From the NCBI RefSeq assembly GCF_003814875.1, contig NZ_RKQF01000001.1:11160001-11224000 (forward strand): a DNA stretch of 64,000 nt, in the 5' to 3' direction. The translations under genes were made by a program, and so were the position numbers. The notes under the pieces are model-generated. The model had not been told where the DNA came from. It ran no database searches and saw only the letters and a program-made list of their open reading frames with translations. How positions within the stretch are numbered: the first letter of the stretch is position 1; each line of letters starts with the position of its first letter. Positions 7,999-15,744 of this stretch are shown here, piece by piece. This DNA comes from Streptomyces sp. Ag109_O5-1. GTDB lineage: Bacteria; Actinomycetota; Actinomycetes; Streptomycetales; Streptomycetaceae.

Positions 7999-8877
7999 TT
8001 ACGCCACCGTGTTCAGCAAGTCGGCCAGTACGTCGGGCCGTTCCAGGGCGATGAAGTGGCCGGCCTTCGGCACCTGTGTGAAGTCGGCGGCGGGCAGCAG
8101 CTTCTTGTTGGCCTCGCGGTCCGAGGGGCGGGACCAGTCGTTCTCCCCGTAGACGAGGTGGACGGGGGCCTTGACCTCGGGGTAGTGCGAGCGGGCGGCG
8201 ATGAGGCTGGGCAGGTTCTGGTACACGCCCCGGGCGACGGTCGGGTAGCCGGGGCGCCGGCCCACCTGGAGCAGCTCGTCCACGTAGTCCTCGCGCAGTG
8301 CGCTCCTGTCGCCCAGGCCGCCCTGAAGGATCTTGCGGAGGGCGGGCTTGGGCTCCACCCCGGCGATCACCGGGCCCACACCCGGGGCGAGGACACCGCC
8401 GACCACCACGCGGGCGAGGAGGCTGGAGCGGGCGATCCCGCCGCGGAAGTCGTAGGTGTTGACCGCGACGACGCGCCGGACCCGCTCCGGCAGATCGGCG
8501 GCGGCGGTCAGGGCGAGCACCGCCCCCATGGACTCCCCGACCAACGTCACGTCGTAGAGGTCGAGTTCGGTGAGGAGCCGCTCGACGCCCGTGCGCATGG
8601 CCGGCTCGTCGTAGGAGGCGCCGGGCACGATCTCGGAGTAGCCCATCCCCGGCAGATCGAGGGCGTACACGGTGTACCGGTCCGCGATCAACGGGATCAG
8701 GAGCCGGAAGTGCTCGGCCTGGGTGCGCACGGTGTGCAGCAGGACCAGAGGCGCACCGCTGCCCGCCTTGAGGTAGCGCAGTCTTCCCTCGCTGCCGTGG
8801 TGTCCTGCGCGCGGCGCGATGGTGTGACTGGTGGTCCCCGCGATGTGAATCGTGGGACGTGATTCCTGACTGGCCAT
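7999..8877 (-). CDS. Alpha/beta fold hydrolase
   Basis: A 292-residue alpha/beta hydrolase. Nucleophile Ser in GESMGA, acid Asp in YGENDW and His in KAGHFIALE form the expected triad; the HG-type oxyanion strand is LVLLHTVRT, and LDLPGMGYSE is the standard loop. ATG at 8877 follows GGGAG by ten bases; the longer frame only overlaps the SDR gene. It lies 19 bp after the SDR on the same strand, so both are probably expressed from the palindrome-controlled promoter near 9.63 kb. No signal peptide. Substrate unknown; esterase, lactonase or haloalkane-type activity are all possible. Confidence 0.9.
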   Translation of the reverse strand: MASQESRPTIHIAGTTSHTIAPRAGHHGSEGRLRYLKAGSGAPLVLLHTVRTQAEHFRLLIPLIADRYTVYALDLPGMGYSEIVPGASYDEPAMRTGVERLLTELDLYDVTLVGESMGAVLALTAAADLPERVRRVVAVNTYDFRGGIARSSLLARVVVGGVLAPGVGPVIAGVEPKPALRKILQGGLGDRSALREDYVDELLQVGRRPGYPTVARGVYQNLPSLIAARSHYPEVKAPVHLVYGENDWSRPSDREANKKLLPAADFTQVPKAGHFIALERPDVLADLLNTVA

Positions 8878-8896
8878 CTCTCTGTGTCTCCCTGTT

Positions 8897-9598
8897 CTAC
8901 TTGGCCAGTTGGGGGTACAGGCCGGCCAGGTCGCCGGCGAGGCCCGCTTTGACCTGGCGCGTGGTGTCGTCGGCGAGCACCTCGTACGCGCCCGTCTCGA
9001 CCCCGTCGAGGGCGAGGGCGGCGACGTCACGAGGGTTCGACTTGGGTGCGTCGACGTCCGCCGCCAGGTCCGTGTCGACGTAGCCGACGTGCAGTCCGGT
9101 GACGGCGATGCCGCGCGGCTGCAGCTCCAGGCGCAGGGAATTGGACTGCGACCACAGGGCGGCCTTGGACGCGCTGTAGGAGCCGCCGAGCGCCAGCCAG
9201 GAGAGTACGGAGTGCACGTTGAGGATGTGGCCGCCGCCGTTGCGCTCGATCACCGGCACGAAGGCCCGGGTGAGGAGCAGCGGGCCGTAGAAGTTGGTCT
9301 CGAACTCCCTGCGGACGTCGTCGACCGGGGAGTCGAGGAAGGACGCGCCTACCGCCGCACCCGCGTTGTTGATCAGCACGGTGACATCCTGCGCCTGCGC
9401 CACGGCCGCCGCCACGGAGGCCGGGTCGGTGACCTCCAGCGCCACCGGCACTGCGTCGGGGTGCGTCACGCTGCGCGGGTCACGGGCCGTGGCGTACACC
9501 TTGGCGGCGCCGCGCGCGTACAGCTCTTCCACCAGTGCCTTGCCGATGCCCCGGCTGCCGCCGGTGACGAAGACGTTGGCGCCCTTCAAAGTAGTCAT
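8897..9598 (-). CDS. SDR-family oxidoreductase
   Basis: A 233-residue SDR: TGGSRGIG near residue 12, NNAGAAVG near residue 80, catalytic Ser in NVHSVLSW and YSASK in the expected place. The ATG at 9598 is preceded by GGAGG. The start lies only 21 bp below a pair of 14-bp palindromes shared with four other promoters in this region, so it belongs to the putative TetR regulon together with the following alpha/beta hydrolase. Likely an NAD(P)H-dependent carbonyl reductase or alcohol dehydrogenase on a small xenobiotic or signalling molecule; the substrate is inferred only from context. Confidence 0.92.
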   Translation of the reverse strand: MTTLKGANVFVTGGSRGIGKALVEELYARGAAKVYATARDPRSVTHPDAVPVALEVTDPASVAAAVAQAQDVTVLINNAGAAVGASFLDSPVDDVRREFETNFYGPLLLTRAFVPVIERNGGGHILNVHSVLSWLALGGSYSASKAALWSQSNSLRLELQPRGIAVTGLHVGYVDTDLAADVDAPKSNPRDVAALALDGVETGAYEVLADDTTRQVKAGLAGDLAGLYPQLAK

Positions 9599-9619
9599 GA
9601 CTGCCTCCACAAGAATCAG

Positions 9620-9657
9620 AAACCGATCGGTTTCCACCACAGTAAACCGATCGGTTT
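9620..9657 (-). promoter_or_regulatory. Paired TetR-type operators upstream of the SDR-hydrolase operon
   Basis: Two perfect copies of the palindrome AAACCGATCGGTTT lie at 9620-9633 and 9644-9657, 24 bp centre to centre. Between them, on the minus strand, TTTACTGTGG gives a TACTGT -10-like hexamer. The distance corresponds to a little over two helical turns, consistent with two dimers binding the same face. Repression by one or both nearby TetR proteins is inferred from the shared sites. Confidence 0.8.
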
Positions 9658-10166
9658 CCGGGCGCAAGCTCATCGACGGAGTCAGTCGCGTGGGGTCGCG
9701 GCCTCAGGGCGTCGTTCCGCCCCAGGGTGGTGAGCTCTCCACCCGTGTGTCCGGCCTGGTGGATGTCGGCGTCGGTCGGGCTGAGTTGGAGTTTGAGGCC
9801 GAGTTTCCCGACGGTGTCGAAGAGCCACTCCGGAACGGCGTCTGGGGTGAGGTGGAGCAGAGCGGGAGGCAGGGGGGCGCCCTCGGCGCTGGAGGGGGCG
9901 CTGTGTGTGCGGGCGGGGGAGTGGTCGGAGGGGTGGGTCCCCGGAGCGGTTGGCGGTGGAAGTCTCCGGTGGGGTGTCCGCGTGTCACCGGCGCCTCGCT
10001 CGCGGGGGTCGGTCGGCGCCAACGGGACCGACTTGTCGGCGGGTTCAGCGGTCGTCGCGTTGGTCGATCCCTGGTCGCGCGTTGAGGCGGCATCGGCGGC
10101 CTGTGTGGGTGTCGGCATTGTCGGGTCGGTCACAGGTCGGGGACCACCTCTCCACTTGCGCCATGG
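9658..10166. other. Divergent intergenic region, no confident gene
   Basis: About 500 bp between the SDR operon and the exporter gene. A minus-strand GTG frame starting at 10133 is rich in Pro/Thr/Ala and then reads TPDAVPEWLFDTVGKLGLKL, but it runs on through the operators into the SDR gene, has no conserved motif I recognise, and has only a distant purine-rich sequence upstream. It may be a remnant of a lost gene; nothing else is visible. Confidence 0.4.
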
Positions 10167-10204
10167 AAACCGATCTGTTTTTCTAAGTGGAAACAGATCG
10201 GTTT
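10167..10204 (+). promoter_or_regulatory. Paired operators upstream of the DHA2 exporter
   Basis: AAACCGATCTGTTT (10167-10180) and AAACAGATCGGTTT (10191-10204) each carry one mismatch from the regional palindrome, and the two are exact reverse complements of each other, so the whole site is symmetric about its centre. Spacing is 24 bp as at the SDR promoter. A TCTAAG -10-like sequence lies between them. The ATG is about 40 bp downstream. Confidence 0.75.
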
Positions 10205-10245
10205 CCTACCAGTGTTCGGCCTATGACCAGCGACAAAGGGAAAAG

Positions 10246-11745
10246 ATGACTGCCACCTTCGACCGTGGGGCGCCCGCCTCGGGGAAAACGGACTCGGGCT
10301 GGCGCGGCTCACATGCCGTGCGCTGGTGGGTGCTTGTCGTGCTGGGCACGGCGCAGCTCATGGTCACGCTCGACGCGACCGTCGTGAACATCGCGCTGCC
10401 CGCGGCGCAACATGACCTCGGTTTCAGCGACGGCAGCCGGCAGTGGATCATCACCGGCTACGCCCTGGCGTTCGGCAGCCTGCTGCTGCTCGGTGGCCGG
10501 CTCGGTGACCTGTTCGGCCGACGTACGACCTTTGTGACCGGGCTGATCGGTTTCGCGGGCGCATCGGTCCTCGGGGGTGCGGCCACCAGCTTCGATGTCC
10601 TCGTCACGGCACGTGTGGCCCAAGGGCTCTTCGCCGCGCTGCTCGCGCCTGCGGCACTCTCACTGCTCAGTGTGACCTTCACCGACCCGACCGAGAGGCC
10701 GAAGGCGTTCGGCATCTTCAGTGCGCTGGCCGGTGCGGGCGGCGCGATCGGGCTGCTGCTCGGCGGCATGCTCACCGAATGGGCGTCGTGGCGCTGGGTG
10801 ATGTACGTGAACGTCGTCTTCGCGGCCGTAGCGCTGGTCGGTGCGGTGCTGCTGCTGGCCAAGCCTGCGGTCACTCAGCGGCCCAAACTCGACATTCCCG
10901 GCACCGTCGTGGTGAGCGCGGCGCTGTTCGCCATCGTCTACGGGTTCGCGCACGTCGAGTCCACCAGTTGGACCGATCCGGTCACCCTCGGCTCCATGGT
11001 CGTCGGCGTGGTGCTGCTCGCGGTGTTCGTCTGGCTGGAGGCGAGGGTCGCGCATCCGCTGCTGCCGCTGCGACTGGTGCTGGACCGGACCCGCGGTGGT
11101 TCGTTCCTGGCGGTTTTCGTCATCGGTATGGGGATGTTTTCGATCTTCCTGTTCCTGACCTACTACCTGGAGGCCAGCATCGGCTACTCGCCGATCAAGA
11201 CCGGTCTGGCGTTCCTGCCGATGGTCGCCGGCATCGTTGCCGCGTCGACCATGGCGCCTTCGCTGCTGCTGCCCAGGGTCGGCCCGAAGATCGTGGTCAG
11301 CGCCGGCTTCCTGGTCGCCGCATCCGGTATGGCCCTGCTGACCCAGCTCAGGCTGGACAGCACCTACGCCGCCCACATCATGCCCGGTCTGATCCTGCTG
11401 GGGCTCGGTCTCGGTGGAGTGATGACCACCGCGTTCCAGGGCGCGACCGCCGGCATTCATCACGAGGATTCGGGCGTCGCCTCGGCGCTGATCAACACCG
11501 GCCAGCAGGTGGGCGGCTCGATCAGCACGGCGCTGCTGACCACCGTTGCCTCATCGGCCGCGACCGACTACCTGTCCTCGCGCAAGCCCGGCGCGCTGAC
11601 CGTGGCGCAGGCCGGAGTCGAGGGCTACACGGCCACCTTGGCGTGGGGTGCCGGGTTCTTCGTGGTCGGTGCTGTGCTCGCAGCGTTCCTGATACCGAAC
11701 GCGGCTCTGGCGCCGTCGGAGGGCGAGCCGGTGATCGCCCACTGA
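10246..11745 (+). CDS. DHA2-family MFS multidrug exporter
   Basis: A 499-residue major facilitator protein with about 14 predicted membrane helices, as in EmrB/QacA drug:H+ antiporters. Helix 1 contains LDATVVNIALPA, the DHA motif D1-like signature; LGGRLGDLFGRR is motif A in the loop between helices 2 and 3; and GAGGAIGLLLGG corresponds to motif C of helix 5, the antiporter motif. The ATG at 10246 follows AGGGAAA. Divergent from the SDR operon and under paired palindromic operators, it is probably the efflux component of the putative TetR regulon. A hairpin follows the stop. The exported compound is not deducible. Confidence 0.93.
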   Translation: MTATFDRGAPASGKTDSGWRGSHAVRWWVLVVLGTAQLMVTLDATVVNIALPAAQHDLGFSDGSRQWIITGYALAFGSLLLLGGRLGDLFGRRTTFVTGLIGFAGASVLGGAATSFDVLVTARVAQGLFAALLAPAALSLLSVTFTDPTERPKAFGIFSALAGAGGAIGLLLGGMLTEWASWRWVMYVNVVFAAVALVGAVLLLAKPAVTQRPKLDIPGTVVVSAALFAIVYGFAHVESTSWTDPVTLGSMVVGVVLLAVFVWLEARVAHPLLPLRLVLDRTRGGSFLAVFVIGMGMFSIFLFLTYYLEASIGYSPIKTGLAFLPMVAGIVAASTMAPSLLLPRVGPKIVVSAGFLVAASGMALLTQLRLDSTYAAHIMPGLILLGLGLGGVMTTAFQGATAGIHHEDSGVASALINTGQQVGGSISTALLTTVASSAATDYLSSRKPGALTVAQAGVEGYTATLAWGAGFFVVGAVLAAFLIPNAALAPSEGEPVIAH

Positions 11746-11753
11746 GTCTGAAT

Positions 11754-11773
11754 CCACCGCGGATGCGCGGTGG
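11754..11773 (+). terminator. Hairpin after the exporter gene
   Basis: Perfect 8-bp stem CCACCGCG / CGCGGTGG around a GATG loop, starting nine bases after the stop codon. No U-tract follows, as is common in high-GC actinobacteria. Confidence 0.55.
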
Positions 11774-12055
11774 ACCGCAACGAGCGGACAGGGAGAAATG
11801 CCCTGCCGCCCGCGTTGACTGGTGTTCTCGAGGTGCAGGTCGGCGAAGGAAGGCAGGGCTTCTCCGGGATCGCGCGTACTTCCACGGGCGCGATCCGTCC
11901 TCAGTGAACTGACCATCGCTGGTACCGGGCATCCGCAGTGTGGTCTGAATTTCCGAGGCTCGCGGGTGTGCTGGTCAAGGCGGCCGCGGTCGGCCTCGCT
12001 GGGGGCGCACCAGGAGCGTGGGCGGCGTCGAAGAGCACTCCCCGGCAAACGCCGT
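11774..12055. other. Intergenic, nothing recognisable
   Basis: About 280 bp between the exporter terminator and the first tetR operator. Short frames on both strands show no motif or ribosome binding site. Confidence 0.5.
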
Positions 12056-12095
12056 AAACCGATCGGTTTTCAGTTGGCCGGATTCGAGCTAACCT
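12056..12095 (+). promoter_or_regulatory. Operator and promoter of the first tetR gene
   Basis: A single palindrome AAACCGATCGGTTT at 12056-12069 overlaps a -35-like TTTTCA (12067-12072); after a 17-nt spacer comes TAACCT (12090-12095). The ATG is six bases after the -10, so transcription would begin at or next to the start codon, and no ribosome binding site is present: a leaderless, self-repressed gene is likely. Confidence 0.65.
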
Positions 12096-12101
12096 CGCAA
12101 T

Positions 12102-12671
12102 ATGACCACCGAGGCGAAGTCAAGTCCCCGAGAGCGGCTGCTGGAGGCGGCGGCCATGCTCACCTACCGAGACGGTGTCGGCATCGGCGTCGACGCGCTG
12201 TGCAAGGCGGCCGGGGTGTCGAAGCGTTCCATGTACCAGCTTTTCGAGAGCAAGGACGAACTGCTGGCGGCAAGCCTGGAGCAACGCGCCTCCGCCTATG
12301 TGGCGACGCTCCTGCCTCCGGCCGACGACAACCGTTCACCCCGCCGGCGGATCCTGCACGTCTTCGACCAGTTGGCAGCACATGCGGCTGCGCCCGACTT
12401 CATGGGCTGCCGGTACCTGGTTGTGCAGATCGAGCTCAAGGACCAGGGTCACCCTGCGAGTCGGGTGGCCCGCCAGGTCAAGGAGAACCTGACAGGCTTC
12501 TTCCGTGCCGAGGCCGAACGGGGAGGCGCGCGCGACCCGGAGCTGCTGGCCCGACAGCTGATCCTGGTCTTCGACGGCGCCAGCGCCCGCGCGGGAATCA
12601 AAGCCGACACGCCGGCAGGGCTGGTCGCTCCCACGGTGATCACCCTGCTCGATGCGGCCGGCATGCGCTGA
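12102..12671 (+). CDS. TetR/AcrR-family transcriptional regulator (copy 1)
   Basis: A 189-residue one-component repressor. The N-terminal helix-turn-helix is at about residues 27-50 (VDALCKAAGVSKRSMYQLF), followed by KDELLAA; the C-terminal ligand and dimer domain contains GCRYLVVQIELKD and ends LITLLDAAG-like. It is closely similar throughout to the regulator at 15.1 kb. A single regional palindrome overlaps its promoter, implying autorepression, and its divergent or downstream neighbours have paired copies, so it probably controls the SDR-hydrolase operon, the exporter and the 4Fe-4S protein. Cys at GCRYL could take part in sensing, but this is speculation. No Shine-Dalgarno; start fixed by homology with copy 2. 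Confidence 0.93.
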   Translation: MTTEAKSSPRERLLEAAAMLTYRDGVGIGVDALCKAAGVSKRSMYQLFESKDELLAASLEQRASAYVATLLPPADDNRSPRRRILHVFDQLAAHAAAPDFMGCRYLVVQIELKDQGHPASRVARQVKENLTGFFRAEAERGGARDPELLARQLILVFDGASARAGIKADTPAGLVAPTVITLLDAAGMR

Positions 12672-13007
12672 CGCATCACGTCGGCGAGAGGTCTCGGTGA
12701 GCGATGCGCTCCACGGGTGACCGCCGGCCTCCGGCGACCTGGGCGCATCCCATGGCGGCGCGCCCTTGCCTCCCGACGCTCGGAGGGACCCGGCCGTAAG
12801 GGCGTTGATGGGCGTGCGGTGAGCCATCAAGGCCGTGGTTTCGTCGACATCGTGCCCGGCCGCAGGGGCAAGGTCTCCCGGGCGTCCAGCCGACCCGGAA
12901 GGGTTTGTGGGGCTGGGCACCGATCGCCAGGCGATCGGTTGTCGACGTCCGTGTGGAAGTGGGCCGACATGTCGAAGAAGAGGCCCGCCGCTTGGTCTTG
13001 CGCACGG
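12672..13007. other. Intergenic, no gene seen
   Basis: About 340 bp between the first tetR gene and the operators of the iron-sulfur gene. No frame has a supported start or a recognisable motif on either strand. Confidence 0.5.
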
Positions 13008-13044
13008 AAACCGATCGGTTTACAGTAGTGAAACTGATCGGTTT
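13008..13044 (+). promoter_or_regulatory. Paired operators upstream of the 4Fe-4S reductase-like gene
   Basis: AAACCGATCGGTTT (13008-13021) and AAACTGATCGGTTT (13031-13044, one mismatch), centres 23 bp apart. The spacer TTACAGTAGTG is nearly the same as in the SDR promoter and contains a TACAGT -10-like hexamer, so a dimer on either site would block the promoter. Confidence 0.75.
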
Positions 13045-13091
13045 CTCGCTGTGAAGACGAGCCTGACCGCTGGGCTCACAAGGAGGTTCGG

Positions 13092-14213
13092 ATGACTGCC
13101 GGGCGCGACGCCGAGGGACAGTCTGTGGATCTCAGACTTCCGGCCAAACTGGCTGCGCACCCGTCGGTGAAGGCCGTCCTCGCTCGGCGTGCGGCCGGTG
13201 AGGCCGCGAGCCCACCGCCGGTGATCGACGCGGCCTGGCTGCGCGAGCTGTGCCTGGCGGCCGGCGCGGACGACGCGGCCGCGGTAAGCCTGGACCACCC
13301 CGATCTGGCCGGCGAGCGCGAGTACGCGCAGTCGGCGCTGCCCGGCACCCGCACCCTGATCGCGATGGCGGTCCGGATGAACCGCGACAACTGCCGCTCC
13401 CCGGCTCGCAGCGTGGCCAACCAGGAGTTCCACCAGACCGACGAGCAGGCCAACCATGCCGCCCGCAGCGTCACCCAGGCGCTCCAGGACGCCGGATACC
13501 GTGCGCTCAATCCGTCCGTCGGCTTCCCTCAGGAGATGGACCGCTTCCCCAGGGAGCGGATCTGGGTGGTGGCGCACAAGACGGTCGCGGTGGCCGCCGG
13601 GCTCGGCGTGATGGGTCTGCACCGCAACGTCATCCACCCGAAGTTCGGCAGCTTCGTCCTGCTGGTCACCGTGCTGGTGAACGCGGAGGTGAGCGAGTAC
13701 GGGCAGGCGCTGGACTACAACCCTTGTATCGACTGCAAGTTGTGCGTCGCGGCCTGCCCGGTCGGCGCCATCGCCAAGGACGGCGCCTTCGACGCCCTGG
13801 CCTGCACCACGCACAACTACCGCGAGTTCATGAGCGGGTTCACCGACTGGGCGCAGACCGTGGCCGACAGCGAGGACGCCGCCGACTACCGTTCCCGGGT
13901 CACCGATTCCGAGAGCGCCTCCATGTGGCAGAGCCTGTCCTCGCCCCCCGGCTACAAGTCCGGCTACTGCCTCGCGGTCTGCCCCGCCGGCGAGGACGTC
14001 CTCGGCCCGTACCTGGACGACCGCAAATCGTTCATGGACACCGTGCTGCGCCCGCTCCAGGAGAAGAAGGAAACGCTCTACGTCCTGCCGGGCTCCCACG
14101 CGCAGGAGTACGCCCAGCGCCGTTTCCCCCACAAGCCCGTCAAGGAAGTCACCGGCGGCTGGCAGCCTCCGGCTAAGCGTTCGGCATCCCCCGAGCGAGA
14201 GCAACGGACGTAA
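13092..14213 (+). CDS. 4Fe-4S double-cluster reductase-like protein (QueG / reductive dehalogenase-like)
   Basis: A 373-residue protein with a C-terminal ferredoxin module: Cys212, 215, 218 and 222 in CIDCKLCVAACP, then Cys238 and the pair Cys293/Cys297 in CLAVCPAG. The preceding domain (RTLIAMAVRMNRDN, HKTVAVAAGLGVMGLHRNV, PKFGSFVLLVTVLV) matches the cobalamin-binding barrel shared by epoxyqueuosine reductase QueG and reductive dehalogenases, including the GLG-x-MG-H-x-N and FGS-x-V-L signatures. No Tat signal or membrane partner, so a soluble cytoplasmic enzyme is expected. Strong AAGGAGG ribosome site. It lies under paired TetR-type operators and overlaps a broken membrane-protein gene. 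Housekeeping QueG is unlikely given its regulation and lack of HEAT repeats; a reductase for a xenobiotic is inferred. Confidence 0.8.
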   Translation: MTAGRDAEGQSVDLRLPAKLAAHPSVKAVLARRAAGEAASPPPVIDAAWLRELCLAAGADDAAAVSLDHPDLAGEREYAQSALPGTRTLIAMAVRMNRDNCRSPARSVANQEFHQTDEQANHAARSVTQALQDAGYRALNPSVGFPQEMDRFPRERIWVVAHKTVAVAAGLGVMGLHRNVIHPKFGSFVLLVTVLVNAEVSEYGQALDYNPCIDCKLCVAACPVGAIAKDGAFDALACTTHNYREFMSGFTDWAQTVADSEDAADYRSRVTDSESASMWQSLSSPPGYKSGYCLAVCPAGEDVLGPYLDDRKSFMDTVLRPLQEKKETLYVLPGSHAQEYAQRRFPHKPVKEVTGGWQPPAKRSASPEREQRT

Positions 14214-14886
14214 TGATCGGCATTCACCCCTTCCGCGTCCTGCGCGCCAACCCCGTGTGGATCGCCAACGGCGTCATCAAGGGCGTACTCGCGCTCCTGT
14301 TCGCCGCTTTCTACGTCGGCACCACATGGGACCACTGCGCCTGCACCGCCCGCTGATCCGGGCGACCCGGGTGCAGACCCTCGCCATCAGCAGCACCCTC
14401 ATGGCCGGGCTGTCCCTGCTGATGGGCGCCCTGGTCATGGTCGGGACGGTCTGCATCATGGGTATGGACGCCTCTCACCTGCCGTTGCTGTGGCTGTACT
14501 CGGTGTGCGCCGTCGCGGTCTCCGGGATCGGGGCGCTCGCCCTTCTCGCGGTCTTCGGTACGCCCGGCATGCTGGTCGTCGCGCTGGTCTTCATCGGGAT
14601 GGCGGTGCCGATGGCCGGGGCCGCCACCCCCATCCAGGCGCTGCCCGGCTTCTACCGCTTCTTCGCGGAGTTCGAGCCTCTGCGGCAGATCACCGGTGGC
14701 ATCCGCTCGATCCTTTACTACGACGCCCAGGGCGACGCGGGACTGACCCGGGGCTGGGTCATGATGGCAGCCGGCCTCGTGGCGGCAGCGCTGTTCGGCT
14801 TCGGCGTACTGGGGTGGTACGACCGCAAGGGGCTGCACCGTATCCCGGTGGACACGACGCCCGAGAAGGCGGCGGCTCCGGCGTAG
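14213..14886 (+). pseudogene. SNG1/YhgE-like membrane protein (DUF3533) with internal deletion
   Basis: An ATG overlapping the previous stop (TAATG) starts IGIHPFRVLRANPVW and one membrane helix (GVLALLFAAFYVGT), then stops at about 14356. In another frame the C-terminal membrane part resumes at LIRATRVQTLAISS and continues through about five helices (LLMGALVMVGTVCIMG, LPGFYRFF, RQITGGIRSILYYDA) to 14886. Members of this YhgE/Pip-like group have one N-terminal helix, a large external domain and C-terminal helices; the external domain is missing here. A deletion near 14330-14340 with frameshift explains this. It was the second gene of the iron-sulfur operon and is now probably inactive. Confidence 0.7.
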
Positions 14887-15041
14887 CGCAGGCCACCCTC
14901 CGCATCCCCCAGGGCGGGCCATCACTCGGAGTGGCCCCGGTGTGTCGCCCTGCCGGGGACGACAGGCACGCACACCGCAAGGGCTCGGCGACGGTCTTTC
15001 CCCCAGGCTGTCGCCGAGCTTCCGCGAGGACACCACCCCGG

Positions 15042-15081
15042 AAACCGATCGGTTTTCATTTGCTTCTCTCTGGGTTAACCT
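15042..15081 (+). promoter_or_regulatory. Operator and promoter of the second tetR gene
   Basis: Palindrome AAACCGATCGGTTT at 15042-15055 overlaps TTTTCA (15053-15058); 17 nt later TAACCT (15076-15081) ends six bases before the ATG. Site, promoter elements and start are spaced exactly as at copy 1, including absence of a ribosome binding site. Confidence 0.65.
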
Positions 15082-15087
15082 CGCGGT

Positions 15088-15657
15088 ATGACCACCGAAG
15101 TGAAACAAAGCCCCAGGGAGCGGCTGCTGGAGGCGGCGGCCACCCTCACCTACCGAGACGGCGTCAACATCGGCGTCGAGGCGCTGTGCAAGGCGGCGGG
15201 AGTATCGAAGCGCTCCATGTACCAGCTGTTCCAGAGCAAGGACGAACTGCTCGCGGCGAGTCTGGAGCGGCGCACGTCCGCCTACGTGGCAACACTCCTG
15301 CCCGCGGCGGACGACGACCGTTCCTCCAGGGAGCGGATCCTGCACGTCTTCGAGCAGGTGGAATCACAGTCGCGCGCGCCCGAGTTCTACGGCTGCCCCT
15401 TCCTTGCCGCACAGATCGAGCTCAAGGACCAGAGCCACCCCGCGAGCCGGGTCGCCCATGGGGTCAAGGACAACCTGACAGGCTTCTTCCGTGCCGAGGC
15501 CGAGCAGGGCGAGGCGAGCGATCCCGGTCTGCTGGCCCGGCAGCTCAGCCTGGTCTTCGACGGTGCCAGCGCCCGCGCGGGCATCGGCGCGGACACCCTG
15601 ACGGGGCTCATCGCGCCCACGGTGATCACCCTGCTCGACGCGGCGGGCGTGCGCTGA
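15088..15657 (+). CDS. TetR/AcrR-family transcriptional regulator (copy 2)
   Basis: 189 residues, identical in length to copy 1 and with an almost unchanged DNA-binding domain (ALCKAAGVSKRSMYQLF at about 32-48). Differences concentrate in the ligand domain: LAAHAAAPDFMGCRYLVVQ of copy 1 is replaced by VESQSRAPEFYGCPFLAAQ. This is what is expected if both proteins read the same operator but answer to different or differently bound ligands. Probable leaderless transcript and autorepression, as for copy 1. It is convergent with the broken LAL regulator. Confidence 0.93.
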   Translation: MTTEVKQSPRERLLEAAATLTYRDGVNIGVEALCKAAGVSKRSMYQLFQSKDELLAASLERRTSAYVATLLPAADDDRSSRERILHVFEQVESQSRAPEFYGCPFLAAQIELKDQSHPASRVAHGVKDNLTGFFRAEAEQGEASDPGLLARQLSLVFDGASARAGIGADTLTGLIAPTVITLLDAAGVR

Positions 15658-15744
15658 CGGATGGCGGCACGATGCAGGGACGGCTGAGGCAAGTTCCGCG
15701 AAAGATCACATGGCGCCGCTGCCCTCCAAAAAAGAAGCCGACGT

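Noticed and set aside
9480-10133. Minus-strand 217-codon frame between SDR and exporter
   Set aside because: Runs through both operators and into the SDR gene; no recognisable domain and weak start.
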